Positions 11,682 through 27,094 of a stretch of 64,000 nt of DNA are shown here, one piece after another (position 1 is the stretch's first letter; the number at the start of each line of letters is the position of its first letter). A program made the translations under genes and the position numbers. Source of the stretch: Sphaerisporangium krabiense (GTDB lineage Bacteria > Actinomycetota > Actinomycetes > Streptosporangiales > Streptosporangiaceae); assembly GCF_014200435.1 (NCBI RefSeq), contig NZ_JACHBR010000001.1, forward strand, positions 744,001-808,000, given 5' to 3'. The notes beneath the pieces were generated by a model, which worked only from the letters and a program-made list of their open reading frames with translations, was not told where the DNA came from and ran no database searches.

Positions 11682-11955
11682 TACTTCTCCGTTTCGCGTC
11701 CTGGCCGGTGATACGTCCTTGGGTCGAGTCCGCTCGGCCGTGGCCGGGCTTCGGCTTCCCGTCGTGCATTTCGCAGGTACTGCCGGTGTCATGACCTGCT
11801 GATTTACCTCGCACTCCGACCCCCGCGCTCGGGCGTGTCGCGCCCGGCTCACACCCATGCACGAGGTGCGATCGGACTTTGTGGAGGAGTCGCCGCGCGG
11901 CCCCGAATCGGGGACACGCCAGCCAGTGCCCACGAGACCGCAGGCACGAAGACCA

Positions 11956-11984
11956 AGGCTACCCAGCTCGCCACGGCTCGTCAA
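11956..11984 (-). promoter_or_regulatory. Probable housekeeping-sigma promoter of the str operon
   Basis: On the minus strand TTGACG (11979-11984) and TAGCCT (11956-11961) are separated by exactly 17 bases, a very good match to the actinobacterial HrdB/SigA consensus TTGAC-N17-TANNNT. The predicted transcript would start near 11949, giving an untranslated leader of about 265 bases before rpsL. Confidence 0.7.
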
Positions 11985-12411
11985 AACGACTGCCCGGGGC
12001 GCGCCCCCGGTGACCCGCGGACCGCTCGGGCGACCGGGCCGAGCAGGGCCGGAGCCCGCCGAACGCCCGGATGGACCACCCGAAGGTCTTCGCGGCTCCC
12101 GGCGCCTGCGCCGGTAACCCGAACCTTTCGATCCTCATGAACCGGACGCCGATGGCAACCGGTCCAGGCAATCATCAAAAGTACCACGTACGAAGGAGTG
12201 CCGTCCACGTTCCGGCGACGTGGCGACCCTCCGGCCGTCCTCCGATGATCCGCACGCGATTCGCCGGCCCATCGGCCGCGCCGCCCCTGTGCGGCCTCAG
12301 ACCCGCGCCGGGCCGGATGGGGTCCGTTACCCCACTCCCCTCCTGGGGGGCCGCAGCGGGCTCTTCAGAGCGTCCTCGCGCCCCCTGCGCCGGCCCACCG
12401 GCACGGAGCCG
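11985..12411 (-). other. Non-coding gap between rpoC and the str promoter
   Basis: About 430 bases lie between the rpoC terminator hairpins and the str-operon promoter. Open frames here lack ribosome-binding sites and conserved-looking sequence. Locally lower GC occurs near 12165-12190. No gene, tRNA or clear regulatory element was recognised. Confidence 0.5.
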
Positions 12412-12412
12412 G

Positions 12413-12461
12413 CCGGCGTGAGAACGCCGGATGCCCGGAGAGCCATGCTCTCCGGGCATCC
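12413..12461 (-). terminator. Terminator hairpins after rpoC
   Basis: A perfect 15-bp stem (12429-12443 with 12447-12461) around a 3-base CAT loop lies 14 bases after the rpoC stop. A second hairpin CCGGCGT-GAGA-ACGCCGG (12413-12430) follows and shares two bases with it. This is a strong tandem termination region closing the rpoBC operon. Confidence 0.8.
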
Positions 12462-12474
12462 CGTCGTATCGCGC

Positions 12475-16350
<3,876 letters not shown>

Positions 16351-16372
16351 TTGTTATCCCCTCGCTTGAAAA

Positions 16373-19840
<3,468 letters not shown>

Positions 19841-19945
19841 CAGATGTCCTTCCGAGGGCTCGCGGACTGACTACACGCACGCCAGACGACCAGGACTCAG
19901 AAGTTACCTAGAGAGACGGGTCGTCAAAGGGCAGCGCAAAGGGGC

Positions 19946-19974
19946 AGTGTAGCCGATAGGCATACACCTGTCCA
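19946..19974 (-). promoter_or_regulatory. Probable promoter of rpoBC
   Basis: On the minus strand TGGACA (19969-19974) and TACACT (19946-19951) are spaced by exactly 17 bases. The -35 matches the consensus at 5 of 6 positions and the -10 fits TANNNT. The predicted leader to the rpoB TTG is about 100 bases. Confidence 0.7.
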
Positions 19975-19984
19975 CTCCCGTCTC

Positions 19985-20297
19985 GCTCTGCGCTCCACGT
20001 TGGACGCAGCATCGCCCGTCAGCGCCGAAACGTCAAGCCCGAGAGGCCCGGTTCGCGCGAACCGATGGCCCTCACGCTGGGTTTTCTTCCCTCAGGGAGC
20101 CAGGGCCCGAGCCGGATCCAGACGATACCCACGCGATGGATCGGCTAACGCTCTGTCACTCCGAGGGTCGAAGGCTTACCCGCCATCGACGCTGTCGTGC
20201 CCTTATCCCTGCCCAGGTTCGCGATCCTCAAACCCAAGCTTTACTAACAATTGAATAACGCACCACGCCCGGGGCGGTGCGGCCCGCCGGACATGTC
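19985..20297. other. Non-coding gap between the Mce-associated genes and the rpoB promoter
   Basis: About 310 bases with GC lower than the neighbouring genes. No open frame has a ribosome-binding site or recognisable product. It contains no strong intrinsic terminator for the upstream membrane-protein pair, so their transcript may run towards rpoB. Confidence 0.5.
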
Positions 20298-20867
20298 TCA
20301 GTTTGCCGGGGCGTTGCCAATCAAGGTCGACAACTCAGCCACCAACCAGTGGTCCTCGCCTCTGACCAGCACGAACCGGGCACGGCTCTGGAGGACCTGC
20401 CGCTGGGGTCGGCTCTCGCCCGGCACCACCTTCGTCGTTCCCATGTTGACGAACAGCAACACCTGGACCCGGTCGGGCGTGGCCGACTCCACGGCGGCCG
20501 CGGCCACGACCGCCTGCTGCACGGTCTGCTGACGTTTGACGGTGGGCGCGAGGGTTCGCGCGAGCTCGCGGTAGTTCTCGGCCAGCGTGCCGGTGGCGTA
20601 CCCCCGCGCCCGGGCGAGGTCGGCGTCGATCGTGCGGTAGTCGTAGGACAGCATGTCCGGCGCGTACGCGCGCGCCGCCGCCAGCGCCTCGGCGGAGGCG
20701 GCCTCGCTCGCGCGCAGGTCGCGGAGACGGAGATGCCCGACCACCACCAGAACCGCCAGAACGGCCACCAGGACCGTCGCGACGCCGATCGTGAGCAAGT
20801 AGCCCAGAGACCGCCAACGGCGGCGCTCGGGCCGCTCCAGGGCCGCCGAGAGCCCTTCGCCGGTCAC
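20298..20867 (-). CDS. Mce-associated membrane protein (second of pair)
   Basis: A 189-residue protein with a short cytoplasmic N-terminus, one membrane helix (about residues 23-43, LLTIGVATVLVAVLAVLVVV) and an extracytoplasmic domain. The pattern with DYRTIDADLARARGYATGTL, a central helix and a C-terminal beta region ending HWLVAELSTLIG is that of Mce-associated proteins, which accompany Mce lipid-import systems. The GTG at 20867 is chosen because it makes a 4-base GTGA overlap with the stop of the preceding gene. No mce genes are in the window, so the partner transporter is unknown. Confidence 0.7.
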   Translation of the reverse strand: MTGEGLSAALERPERRRWRSLGYLLTIGVATVLVAVLAVLVVVGHLRLRDLRASEAASAEALAAARAYAPDMLSYDYRTIDADLARARGYATGTLAENYRELARTLAPTVKRQQTVQQAVVAAAAVESATPDRVQVLLFVNMGTTKVVPGESRPQRQVLQSRARFVLVRGEDHWLVAELSTLIGNAPAN

Positions 20868-21505
20868 GTCACCTGCTCCAGCTTCGACACCCACCACGCT
20901 CCACGGGTCTTGGTGACCTCCATGTTCCAGCGGTAGAAGCGCTCCTGCGGCGCCGTCTTGACGCCCTCCCAGCGGATCACCGAGTCGGCCACCACCAGCA
21001 CCCGGGCGCCGGTACCGGCGGCGTCCATCGACACCAGGCCCGCGGCGCGCACCACGCCGGTCTGGACGGCCTTGTTCCGCAGCGTCGCGGCCTTGAGCCG
21101 CCCGGCGTCCCTGGCGTAGTCGGTCCTCGCCTGGCCGACGGAGGAGTCGAGCACCCGCCGCACGTCGCGGTCCACGGTGCGGTGGTCGACGGCCATGAGC
21201 GTCAGGGCGTAGCGCTCCGCGGCCTGGACCGCGGCCGAGCGGTCCTTCGCGGCGGCGCGGGCGGCGTCGAGGTCGGCGCCGACGCTCACCCAGGCGACGC
21301 CGAGGCCGGCGATGAGCACGGCCAGTGCCGCCAGGACCAGCAGCCGTGTCCTGCGGGGGGAGCGAGCCGCGTGCAGCGCCACCTGTTCCTCCCATCGCCT
21401 GGTGGCCGCCCTCGGAGGCGCCACGACGAACGGGGCGCGTCGCGGGCCCCGGGCGGCCGGTCGCCGGATCATAACCCGGTATCGCGATCCCCCGGCGGCG
21501 ATCAC
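20864..21505 (-). CDS. Mce-associated membrane protein (first of pair)
   Basis: A 213-residue protein with a basic N-terminus, one membrane helix (about residues 55-75, LLVLAALAVLIAGLGVAWVS) and an extracytoplasmic domain containing VDHRTVDRDVRRVLDSSVG. The same D-[YH]-R-T-[IV]-D core as its downstream neighbour shows that the two are paralogues. The start is uncertain: GTG at 21505 or an internal ATG at 21472; neither has a good ribosome-binding site. The pair sits between rplL and rpoB, a spot where mycobacteria keep several unrelated genes, including the Mce ATPase gene mkl. Confidence 0.65.
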   Translation of the reverse strand: MIAAGGSRYRVMIRRPAARGPRRAPFVVAPPRAATRRWEEQVALHAARSPRRTRLLVLAALAVLIAGLGVAWVSVGADLDAARAAAKDRSAAVQAAERYALTLMAVDHRTVDRDVRRVLDSSVGQARTDYARDAGRLKAATLRNKAVQTGVVRAAGLVSMDAAGTGARVLVVADSVIRWEGVKTAPQERFYRWNMEVTKTRGAWWVSKLEQVT

Positions 21506-21630
21506 CGTTTTCTCGCGGCCGGGGTGCGGCGGCGGGCCCGAGAGGGGATCCGGACGCCCAGCCTAGGGCGACATATCCGGCCATAACTCTCATAAATGCT
21601 GTTGAAGCGCGCGAAGACCCTGGACACGCG

Positions 21631-21672
21631 GAAGGGGCGGCCCACCCGGCACCTGGGTGGGACCGCCCCTTC
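21631..21672 (-). terminator. Terminator hairpin after rplL
   Basis: GAAGGGGCGG (21631-21640) pairs with CCGCCCCTTC (21663-21672), and inner CCCACCC pairs with GGGTGGG. The long two-part stem lies 27 bases past the rplL stop and should end the rplJL transcript. Confidence 0.8.
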
Positions 21673-21698
21673 TCGGCGTGCGGATCAGTCGCGCGAGG

Positions 21699-22091
21699 TC
21701 ACTTGACGGTGACGGTGGCGCCGGCGCCCTCCAGGGCGGCCTTGGCCTTCTCGGCGGCTTCCTTGTTGACCTTCTCCAGGACCGGCTTGGGAGCGCCGTC
21801 CACGAGGTCCTTGGCCTCCTTGAGCCCGAGGCTCGTGAGGGCGCGGACCTCCTTGATGACCTGGATCTTCTTGTCGCCGGCCGCGTCGAGGATGACGTCG
21901 AACTCGTCCTGCTCCTCGACCTCCTCGGCGGCGGCGGCCGCGCCACCGCCACCGGGGGCGGCGGCGACCGCGACGGGCGCGGCGGCCTTGACGTCGAAGG
22001 TCTCCTCGAAGAGCTTCACGAAGTCCGCGAGCTCAAGAAGGGTCATCTCCTTGAACGCGTCGAGCAGCTCGTCGGTGCTGAGCTTCGCCAT
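21699..22091 (-). CDS. rplL: 50S ribosomal protein L7/L12
   Basis: L7/L12 forms the multi-copy stalk that recruits translational GTPases. The 130 residues have the N-terminal dimerisation helices, the flexible Ala/Gly hinge (about residues 37-57) and the C-terminal factor-binding domain with [14 protein letters not shown]. It follows rplJ by 107 bases and is closed by a strong hairpin. Confidence 0.97.
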   Translation of the reverse strand: MAKLSTDELLDAFKEMTLLELADFVKLFEETFDVKAAAPVAVAAAPGGGGAAAAAEEVEEQDEFDVILDAAGDKKIQVIKEVRALTSLGLKEAKDLVDGAPKPVLEKVNKEAAEKAKAALEGAGATVTVK

Positions 22092-22198
22092 GGTGGTTCC
22101 TCCGTATGAATTGCAAAAACTTGGAACAGGTCCGCGGTACGCGCCTGAATCCCCTGCCGTGACGCTTTCGCGCCGTGCTTACTCCGCTTGCGCCGTGC

Positions 22199-22738
22199 TC
22201 ACTCGGCGGCGTCCGCCGGGCCGGCCTCGTCGCGCTTGGCGCGCAGGGCCTCGACCAGGCGGGCCATCTGGGTGGGCAGCGCGTTGAGGGTGGCGGCGGC
22301 CTGCGACTGCTTCGCCTTCAGCGCGCCGGCCAGCTTCGCGAGCAGGACCTCGCGCGGCTCCAGGTCGGCAAGCGTGTTGATCTGGTCCGGGGTCATCGAC
22401 TTGCCGTCGACGACACCGCCCTTGATGATCAGGAGGGGATTGGCCTTGGCGAACTCACGCAGCCCCTTGGCCGCCTCGACCACGTCGCCGCTGACGAACG
22501 CGATCGCGGTGGGCCCCTGGAACAGGTCGTCCAGGGAGTCGACCCCGGCCTGGTTGGCCGCGATCTTGGACAGCGTGTTCTTCGCCACGGCGAACTTCGC
22601 GTGCTCACCGAGCGAGACGCGCAGCTCCTTGAGCTGCGCGACGGTGAGACCGCGGTACTCGGTCAGGACAGCGGCGTTCGAGCTCTCGAAACGATCCTTG
22701 AGCTCGGCGACCGCGGTCGCCTTTTCCGCCCTCGCCAT
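22199..22738 (-). CDS. rplJ: 50S ribosomal protein L10
   Basis: L10 anchors the L7/L12 stalk to 23S rRNA. The conserved start [18 protein letters not shown] at 22738 gives 179 residues. The frame stays open upstream, but that part lies in the leader. GGAAGGAGG sits just before the ATG. L10 (with L12) is the classical autogenous repressor that binds its own leader. Here the leader contains an attenuator-like hairpin, consistent with such control. Confidence 0.96.
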   Translation of the reverse strand: MARAEKATAVAELKDRFESSNAAVLTEYRGLTVAQLKELRVSLGEHAKFAVAKNTLSKIAANQAGVDSLDDLFQGPTAIAFVSGDVVEAAKGLREFAKANPLLIIKGGVVDGKSMTPDQINTLADLEPREVLLAKLAGALKAKQSQAAATLNALPTQMARLVEALRAKRDEAGPADAAE

Positions 22739-22860
22739 GGGCCTCCTTCCAGATGTGCCGCCGGCGAAGGGCTCAAGGAGTCGGGAAAACGAAAAGCCCC
22801 GGCGCAGGCGCACGGGGCTCACACACGGATTCGCGCGGGGAGGCCGCGCGGGACACCATA
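22739..22860 (-). promoter_or_regulatory. rplJ leader with attenuator-like hairpin
   Basis: In the minus-strand RNA, AGCCCC (from 22819) and GGGGCU (to 22795) close a stem with an inner GCGC/GCGC helix, followed at once by UUUUCGUUUU. This is one of the few U-rich intrinsic terminators in the window, and it lies 56 bases upstream of the rplJ ATG. The location matches the L10 leader family known to regulate rplJL. A possible -10 (TATGGT) lies near 22855-22860, without a clear -35. Confidence 0.6.
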
Positions 22861-23004
22861 TGGAAACTCACACACCTACGCTGGCCGTCCACGTCGTGGA
22901 TCCTTGGGCCACCGGGCCATGACAGGCTCGGCGACGACCGGCGGTCTTCGGCACTGGACACTGTACGTCCTCCGGCCGCCTGGCGCCAAATCACGCCCGC
23001 GGCC

Positions 23005-23030
23005 GGACGACGCGCTCCGCGGAGTCGTCC
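23005..23030 (-). terminator. Hairpin after the LppX-like lipoprotein gene
   Basis: GGACGAC (23005-23011) pairs with GTCGTCC (23024-23030); the 12-base interior contains the self-complementary CTCCGCGGAG. It lies 29 bases beyond the lipoprotein stop. It separates that gene from the rplJ leader. Confidence 0.45.
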
Positions 23031-23058
23031 CGCGGAGCACGCCGGAAGCGGTCTCGCG

Positions 23059-23961
23059 TCAGCTACCGCCGCCGGTGGTGTCGCCGCCACCGGCCGGGAT
23101 GTTCCCGAGGTTGCTCGGCAGCTCGCCCACCTCGGCGGCCGGCGGGGCCGTGACCTCGGCGGCGCTGTTGAAGTCGCCGAACGTCGAGGTCAGCTTGAAG
23201 CTCCCCTCGTTCTGGGCGCCGTTCATCTCGACCTTGCGCGGCAGGTTCTGCGCGTCGATCCAGGCGTCGAACTTCATGTCCTTGACGTTGGAGAGCTGGC
23301 CCTCCAGGTTCTGCCGCAGCTCGGGCGCGAGCTGCTTGACCGCGTCGGCGACGACGAACGTGCCCTTGTAGTGCGTCGTCTCGACCCCGCCGACGCTCTC
23401 GGTGCCGGCCGTGGTGACGTCCTTGGACGTGGTCAGCATCTTGACGCTGGTCTGCAGGTCGACCTGCTGCGCCTGCCGCAGCAGCTGGTCGACGTCGACG
23501 CCGCCCTGCTGACCGGCCTTGGCCAGGTCGACCTTGATCCACGGCTTGGTGCCGCCCATGAGCTTGGTGAGCATGTCCATCTTCACGTACGCCGTGTCGC
23601 CGAGGAGGATCAGGCGGACCCCGCCGGGCACGTTCTGCCCGGCCACGCTGATCTGGTCGAGCTTGACGTCCGAGGCGATCTGAGGCTTCTGGTGGTAGAC
23701 CACCGAGCCCTTGACGGTCCCCGAGCCCCCCGCGCTCCCGGCGCCCTCCTTGGGGGCGGTGAAGTCCACGACGAGCTGGGCGCTGTAGGAGTTCACGCTC
23801 TCGGCGCTCTTGGCGCTCTGCTGGAGCGTCTCGGCGGCGGAGAGCTTGACCGCGCCGAGGGACTCGGCCGACTGCCCCTGGGGGGCCTGGCCGCACGCTG
23901 ATACCGCGATGAGCATGGCCGAGCCCACGGCCGCGACCACGGGTGTCATTCGCCGCTTCAC
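23059..23961 (-). CDS. LppX/LprG-family lipoprotein
   Basis: A 300-residue predicted lipoprotein. The signal peptide ends in the lipobox VSAC with the lipidated Cys at residue 23. It is followed by a domain of the LppX/LprAFG type, beta-rich with alternating hydrophobic strands (VNSYSAQLVVDFTAP, GVRLILLGDTAYVKMDML), thought to shuttle lipids across the mycobacterial periplasm. The C-terminus is a flexible Pro/Gly tail. The start is GTG with AAGGGACAGG upstream. It lies between rplA and rplJ; Streptomyces has a secreted-protein gene at the same place, suggesting old synteny. Confidence 0.75.
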   Translation of the reverse strand: MKRRMTPVVAAVGSAMLIAVSACGQAPQGQSAESLGAVKLSAAETLQQSAKSAESVNSYSAQLVVDFTAPKEGAGSAGGSGTVKGSVVYHQKPQIASDVKLDQISVAGQNVPGGVRLILLGDTAYVKMDMLTKLMGGTKPWIKVDLAKAGQQGGVDVDQLLRQAQQVDLQTSVKMLTTSKDVTTAGTESVGGVETTHYKGTFVVADAVKQLAPELRQNLEGQLSNVKDMKFDAWIDAQNLPRKVEMNGAQNEGSFKLTSTFGDFNSAAEVTAPPAAEVGELPSNLGNIPAGGGDTTGGGS

Positions 23962-24127
23962 TACCTGTCCCTTCGTTCCCCTGAAAGTGTTTCGACCCTA
24001 CGCGGGCGCACTACCCCGTGCGGCGCGTTATGCGCGTGAATCGGGGGCCCACCCGGCTACTTCATGCCGTACAGACCCTCTGACCAGCGAAAAAGGGAAA
24101 TGTAGAAAGAATGTGCAGGAACGCGAA

Positions 24128-24156
24128 AGGGCCTCCACCCGTCGGGTGGAGGCCCT
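24128..24156 (-). terminator. Terminator after rplA
   Basis: A perfect 13-bp stem with a 3-base loop (AGGGCCTCCACCC and its complement) ends on the minus strand in CCUUUCGCG. It lies 39 bases past the rplA stop and is the clearest terminator of the rplKA operon. A smaller GC hairpin at 24164-24179 precedes it. Confidence 0.85.
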
Positions 24157-24195
24157 CACGCTTTCCCGGCGTGCCGGGAGGACGACGTACGGTCG

Positions 24196-24915
24196 TCAGG
24201 CGTCGAGCTCGGCGGTGATGCCCCGCGTCACGTTCGGGTCCACCGGGATGCCCGGGCCCATGGACGTGGAGAACGTCACCTTCTTGAGGTAGCGCCCCTT
24301 CGCCGCGGACGGCTTGAGACGGATGATCTCGTCGAGCGCGGCGGAGTAGTTCTCCAGGAGCTGGCGCTCGGGGAACGACACCTTGCCGATGATGAAGTGC
24401 AGGTTGGCGTGGCGGTCGACCCGGAACTCGATCTTTCCGCCCTTGATGTCGGTCACGGCCTTGCCCACGGCCGGCGTCACGGTGCCGGTCTTGGGGTTCG
24501 GCATGAGGCCGCGCGGGCCGAGGACGCGGCCGAGACGGCCGACCTTGCCCATGAGGTCGGGGGTGGCGACGACGGCGTCGAACTCGTTCAGGCGGTTGCC
24601 CTTGGAGATCTCGTCGATCAGCTCGTCGGCCCCGACGATGTCGGCGCCCGCGGCGCGGGCCTCCTCGGCACGGTCACCGGTCGCGAAGACCAGGACCCGG
24701 GCGGTCTTGCCGGTGCCGTGCGGGAGGTTGACGGTGCCGCGGACCATCTGGTCGGCCTTGCGGGGGTCGACGCCCAGCCGCAGGGCGACCTCGACGGTCG
24801 CGTCGAACTTGGTGACCGAGGTGCTCTTGGCGAGCCGGGCGGCGTCGACAGGGCTGTACAGGTTCTCCCTGTCGACCTGCTGCTCGGCGTTGCGGTAGGT
24901 CTTGCTGCGCTTCAC
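24196..24915 (-). CDS. rplA: 50S ribosomal protein L1
   Basis: L1 forms the mobile L1 stalk that guides E-site tRNA out and can repress the rplKA operon by binding its mRNA. The 239 residues start at GTG 24915 ([20 protein letters not shown]) with CAAGGAGAGG upstream. Conserved blocks include [19 protein letters not shown] and [19 protein letters not shown]. It is 103 bases after rplK and is followed by an excellent terminator. Confidence 0.97.
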   Translation of the reverse strand: MKRSKTYRNAEQQVDRENLYSPVDAARLAKSTSVTKFDATVEVALRLGVDPRKADQMVRGTVNLPHGTGKTARVLVFATGDRAEEARAAGADIVGADELIDEISKGNRLNEFDAVVATPDLMGKVGRLGRVLGPRGLMPNPKTGTVTPAVGKAVTDIKGGKIEFRVDRHANLHFIIGKVSFPERQLLENYSAALDEIIRLKPSAAKGRYLKKVTFSTSMGPGIPVDPNVTRGITAELDA

Positions 24916-25018
24916 GTGCCTCTCCTTGTGGAGTTCGTGGTCGTGGGCCAGCGCGTGGCCCTCCCACGGATGTCCTGTGCTGGTTCGCCGTGCCGCGCTC
25001 GGCGGCTCGGGGACGCGG

Positions 25019-25450
25019 TCAGTCCGCGATGGTGATGCCCATCGACCGGGCGGTGCCGGCGATGATCTTCTCGGCCGCCTCGATGTCGTTGGCGTTGAGG
25101 TCGGGCATCTTCGTCTCGGCGATCTGGCGCAGCTGCTCCTTGGTGAGCTTGCCCACCTTGTCGCGAAGCGGGTTGGCGCTGGCCTTGTCGACGCCCGCGG
25201 CCTTCTTGATCAGCTCAGGCGCCGGCGGCGTCTTGGTGACGAAGGTGAAGCTGCGGTCTTCGAAGATGGTGATCTCGACGGGGATGATGTTCCCCCGCTG
25301 GGCTTCGGTCGCGGCGTTGTACTGCTTCACGAAGTCCATGATGTTGACGCCGTGGGGACCGAGCGCCGTACCGACCGGCGGCGCGGGCGTGGCCTGGCCG
25401 GCGGGGAGCTGGACCTTGACCAGGGCCGCGATCTTCTTCTTTGGAGGCAT
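25019..25450 (-). CDS. rplK: 50S ribosomal protein L11
   Basis: L11 binds the GTPase-associated centre of 23S rRNA, the thiostrepton site, and is needed for RelA activation. The start [19 protein letters not shown] at 25450 gives the standard 143 residues; upstream in-frame sequence is leader. The proline-rich [20 protein letters not shown] is the conserved N-terminal domain targeted by thiopeptides. A GC-rich hairpin (25549-25579) and a TACACT -10-like element (25590-25595) lie in its leader. Confidence 0.97.
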   Translation of the reverse strand: MPPKKKIAALVKVQLPAGQATPAPPVGTALGPHGVNIMDFVKQYNAATEAQRGNIIPVEITIFEDRSFTFVTKTPPAPELIKKAAGVDKASANPLRDKVGKLTKEQLRQIAETKMPDLNANDIEAAEKIIAGTARSMGITIAD

Positions 25451-25548
25451 TTCTACTCCGGGTCCTTGACTGCTGCCTGACCCCGCGGAGAGCGGGGGCC
25501 CCGAGGGCACGCGCGGGCCACCAAGGGGCCTGCTTCCTCGGGATTTCA

Positions 25549-25579
25549 CCCCGCGGGCGGCCGCACGCCGGCCGCGGGG
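25549..25579 (-). other. GC-rich hairpin in the nusG-rplK gap
   Basis: CCCCGCGG (25549-25556) pairs with CCGCGGGG (25572-25579), and inner GGCCG can pair with CGGCC. It lies 50 bases after nusG and 100 before rplK. It could end part of the nusG transcript or form an rplK leader element. Confidence 0.5.
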
Positions 25580-25630
25580 ACGAGTTATCAGTGTATGCGC
25601 GCCGTCAGATCACCGAGACCCGACCGTGGG

Positions 25631-26401
25631 TCAGATCTTGGAGACCTGGTTGAACGACAGCTCCACCGGGGTCTCGCGACCGAAGATGGAGACGAGCACC
25701 TTGAGCTTCTGCGACTCGGCGCTGATCTCGCTGACGGTGGCGGGAAGCGTGGCGAAGGGGCCGTCCATGACCGTGACTGACTCGCCGACCTCGAAGTCGA
25801 CGGTCGCGGCGGCGGCCTTGGCGGTGGTGGTCTTGGCCTGCTCGGTCGGCTCGGGCGCGAGCAGCTTGGCGACCTCGTCCAGGTTCAGCGGGCTGGGCCG
25901 GTTGGACAGGCCCACGAAGCCCGTGACGCCGGGCGTGTTGCGCACCGCGGACCAGGACTCGTCGGTCAGGTCCATGCGCACCAGGACGTACCCGGGCAGG
26001 ACGCGCTCCTTGACCGGGGTGCGCTTGCCCCCCTTGATCTCGGTGACGGTGTGCACCGGGACCTCGACCTGGAAGATGTAGTCCTCCATGTTGAGGGACT
26101 GGGTGCGGGTCTCGATATTGGACTTCACGCGGTTCTCGTAGCCCGCGTAGGAGTGGATGACGTACCACTCGCCGGGCAGGCCGCGCATCGCGCGCTTGAA
26201 CTCTTCGACGGGGTCGACGTCGGGAACGAGATCGCCGTCTTCGTCGGCGGCGCCTGCGGAGGCGGCGGTGTCGCCTGGCTCCTCCACGGCGTCACCGGGA
26301 GCGCCGGCCTCGCCGGACTCCTCGGTGATCTCGATCGCCTCTTCCGGCTCTCCCTCCCACTCTTCGTGGGAGGCGCCGGCCGACAGCGGGGACTCGGACA
26401 C
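25631..26401 (-). CDS. nusG: Transcription termination/antitermination protein NusG
   Basis: NusG binds the beta' clamp and couples RNA polymerase to Rho or to ribosomal S10. The 256 residues begin with an acidic, Ala/Glu/Asp-rich extension of about 75 residues typical of actinobacteria. The NGN domain follows ([33 protein letters not shown]). The KOW domain is at the C-terminus ([19 protein letters not shown]). The start is GTG at 26401. It lies 83 bases downstream of secE in the conserved secE-nusG-rplK-rplA order. Confidence 0.96.
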   Translation of the reverse strand: MSESPLSAGASHEEWEGEPEEAIEITEESGEAGAPGDAVEEPGDTAASAGAADEDGDLVPDVDPVEEFKRAMRGLPGEWYVIHSYAGYENRVKSNIETRTQSLNMEDYIFQVEVPVHTVTEIKGGKRTPVKERVLPGYVLVRMDLTDESWSAVRNTPGVTGFVGLSNRPSPLNLDEVAKLLAPEPTEQAKTTTAKAAAATVDFEVGESVTVMDGPFATLPATVSEISAESQKLKVLVSIFGRETPVELSFNQVSKI

Positions 26402-26484
26402 GGTGGCTCTTTCTTCTCTCGACGATGTTGCGATCTTCTGCCGCCCTCGGACTCGGGGCGGCGTGTCGCGTAGCGACGGCAGGA

Positions 26485-26736
26485 TCAGCCGAAGATCGCC
26501 AGCACACCCTTCGTGAGCAAGGCGTCCACACCCGCCACGATCCCGACCATGACCAGAACAAAGACGAGGACAATTGTGGTGTAGGAGATGAGATCCTTGC
26601 GCGTCGGCCAGATGACCTTACGAAGCTCGGCGACGATCTGCCGATAGAAGAGTGCCGGCGAAGTGCGCTTCTTAGCGGGGCGGCCGGTCGGCTTGCTCGG
26701 CCTGTCCGCGGCCTCGCCACGTGTGTCGATCGCCAC
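26485..26736 (-). CDS. secE: Preprotein translocase subunit SecE
   Basis: SecE clamps SecY in the Sec translocon. The GTG at 26736 gives 83 residues: a basic N-terminus, the conserved amphipathic helix [20 protein letters not shown] (about 30-49) and one membrane helix ([20 protein letters not shown]). GGTGAGGA sits immediately before the chosen start, a tight spacing. An alternative in-frame GTG lies three codons upstream. The gene is just downstream of tRNA-Trp, a conserved actinobacterial arrangement. Confidence 0.93.
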   Translation of the reverse strand: MAIDTRGEAADRPSKPTGRPAKKRTSPALFYRQIVAELRKVIWPTRKDLISYTTIVLVFVLVMVGIVAGVDALLTKGVLAIFG

Positions 26737-26811
26737 AGTCCTCACCTGATCCGTCGTTCCTACGCAACTTTGCGGCGGCTTACACGCCATCGGTGCGCGG
26801 ACCGCACTTCG

Positions 26812-26884
26812 CAGGGCACGAGGGACTCGAACCCCCAACCGCCGGTTTTGGAGACCGGTGCGCTACCAATTGCGCTAGTGCCCT
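26812..26884 (-). tRNA. trnW: tRNA-Trp (anticodon CCA)
   Basis: On the minus strand the 73-base cloverleaf is complete. Acceptor AGGGCAC pairs with GTGCCCT, and the D stem is GCGC/GCGC. The anticodon arm is CCGGT-CTCCAAA-ACCGG with anticodon CCA. The T arm is GGGGG-TTCGAGT-CCCTC, and the discriminator is G. The 3' CCA is not encoded. It precedes secE by 75 bases and is probably co-transcribed and processed. Confidence 0.97.
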
Positions 26885-26941
26885 CTGCCGTGAACCACCT
26901 TACCCCGAGCAGTCGGGGGCGCGTCGCTCACTAGTTGCAGA

Positions 26942-26971
26942 AGTGTACGGGGGAATGGGCCTCACGTCGAA
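26942..26971 (-). promoter_or_regulatory. Candidate promoter for tRNA-Trp-secE-nusG
   Basis: On the minus strand TTCGAC (26966-26971) and TACACT (26942-26947) are spaced by 18 bases, about 60 bases upstream of the mature tRNA. The -10 is good and the -35 moderate. Confidence 0.45.
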
Positions 26972-27094
26972 CCAACGCGGCAAGCGGGTCACGCCGATCC
27001 GTCCCCGCGCGCGTGTCACGGGCGTCGTCCCACGTCGCCGCGGGGGCGGGAATATGCGGCGACGATGGTCCCGGGCGTCTGGAACCATGGAGGT

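Noticed and set aside
11307-11984. Longer S12 frame starting at 11984
   Set aside because: The extension lies in the leader downstream of the promoter; the conserved S12 start is the GTG at 11681.
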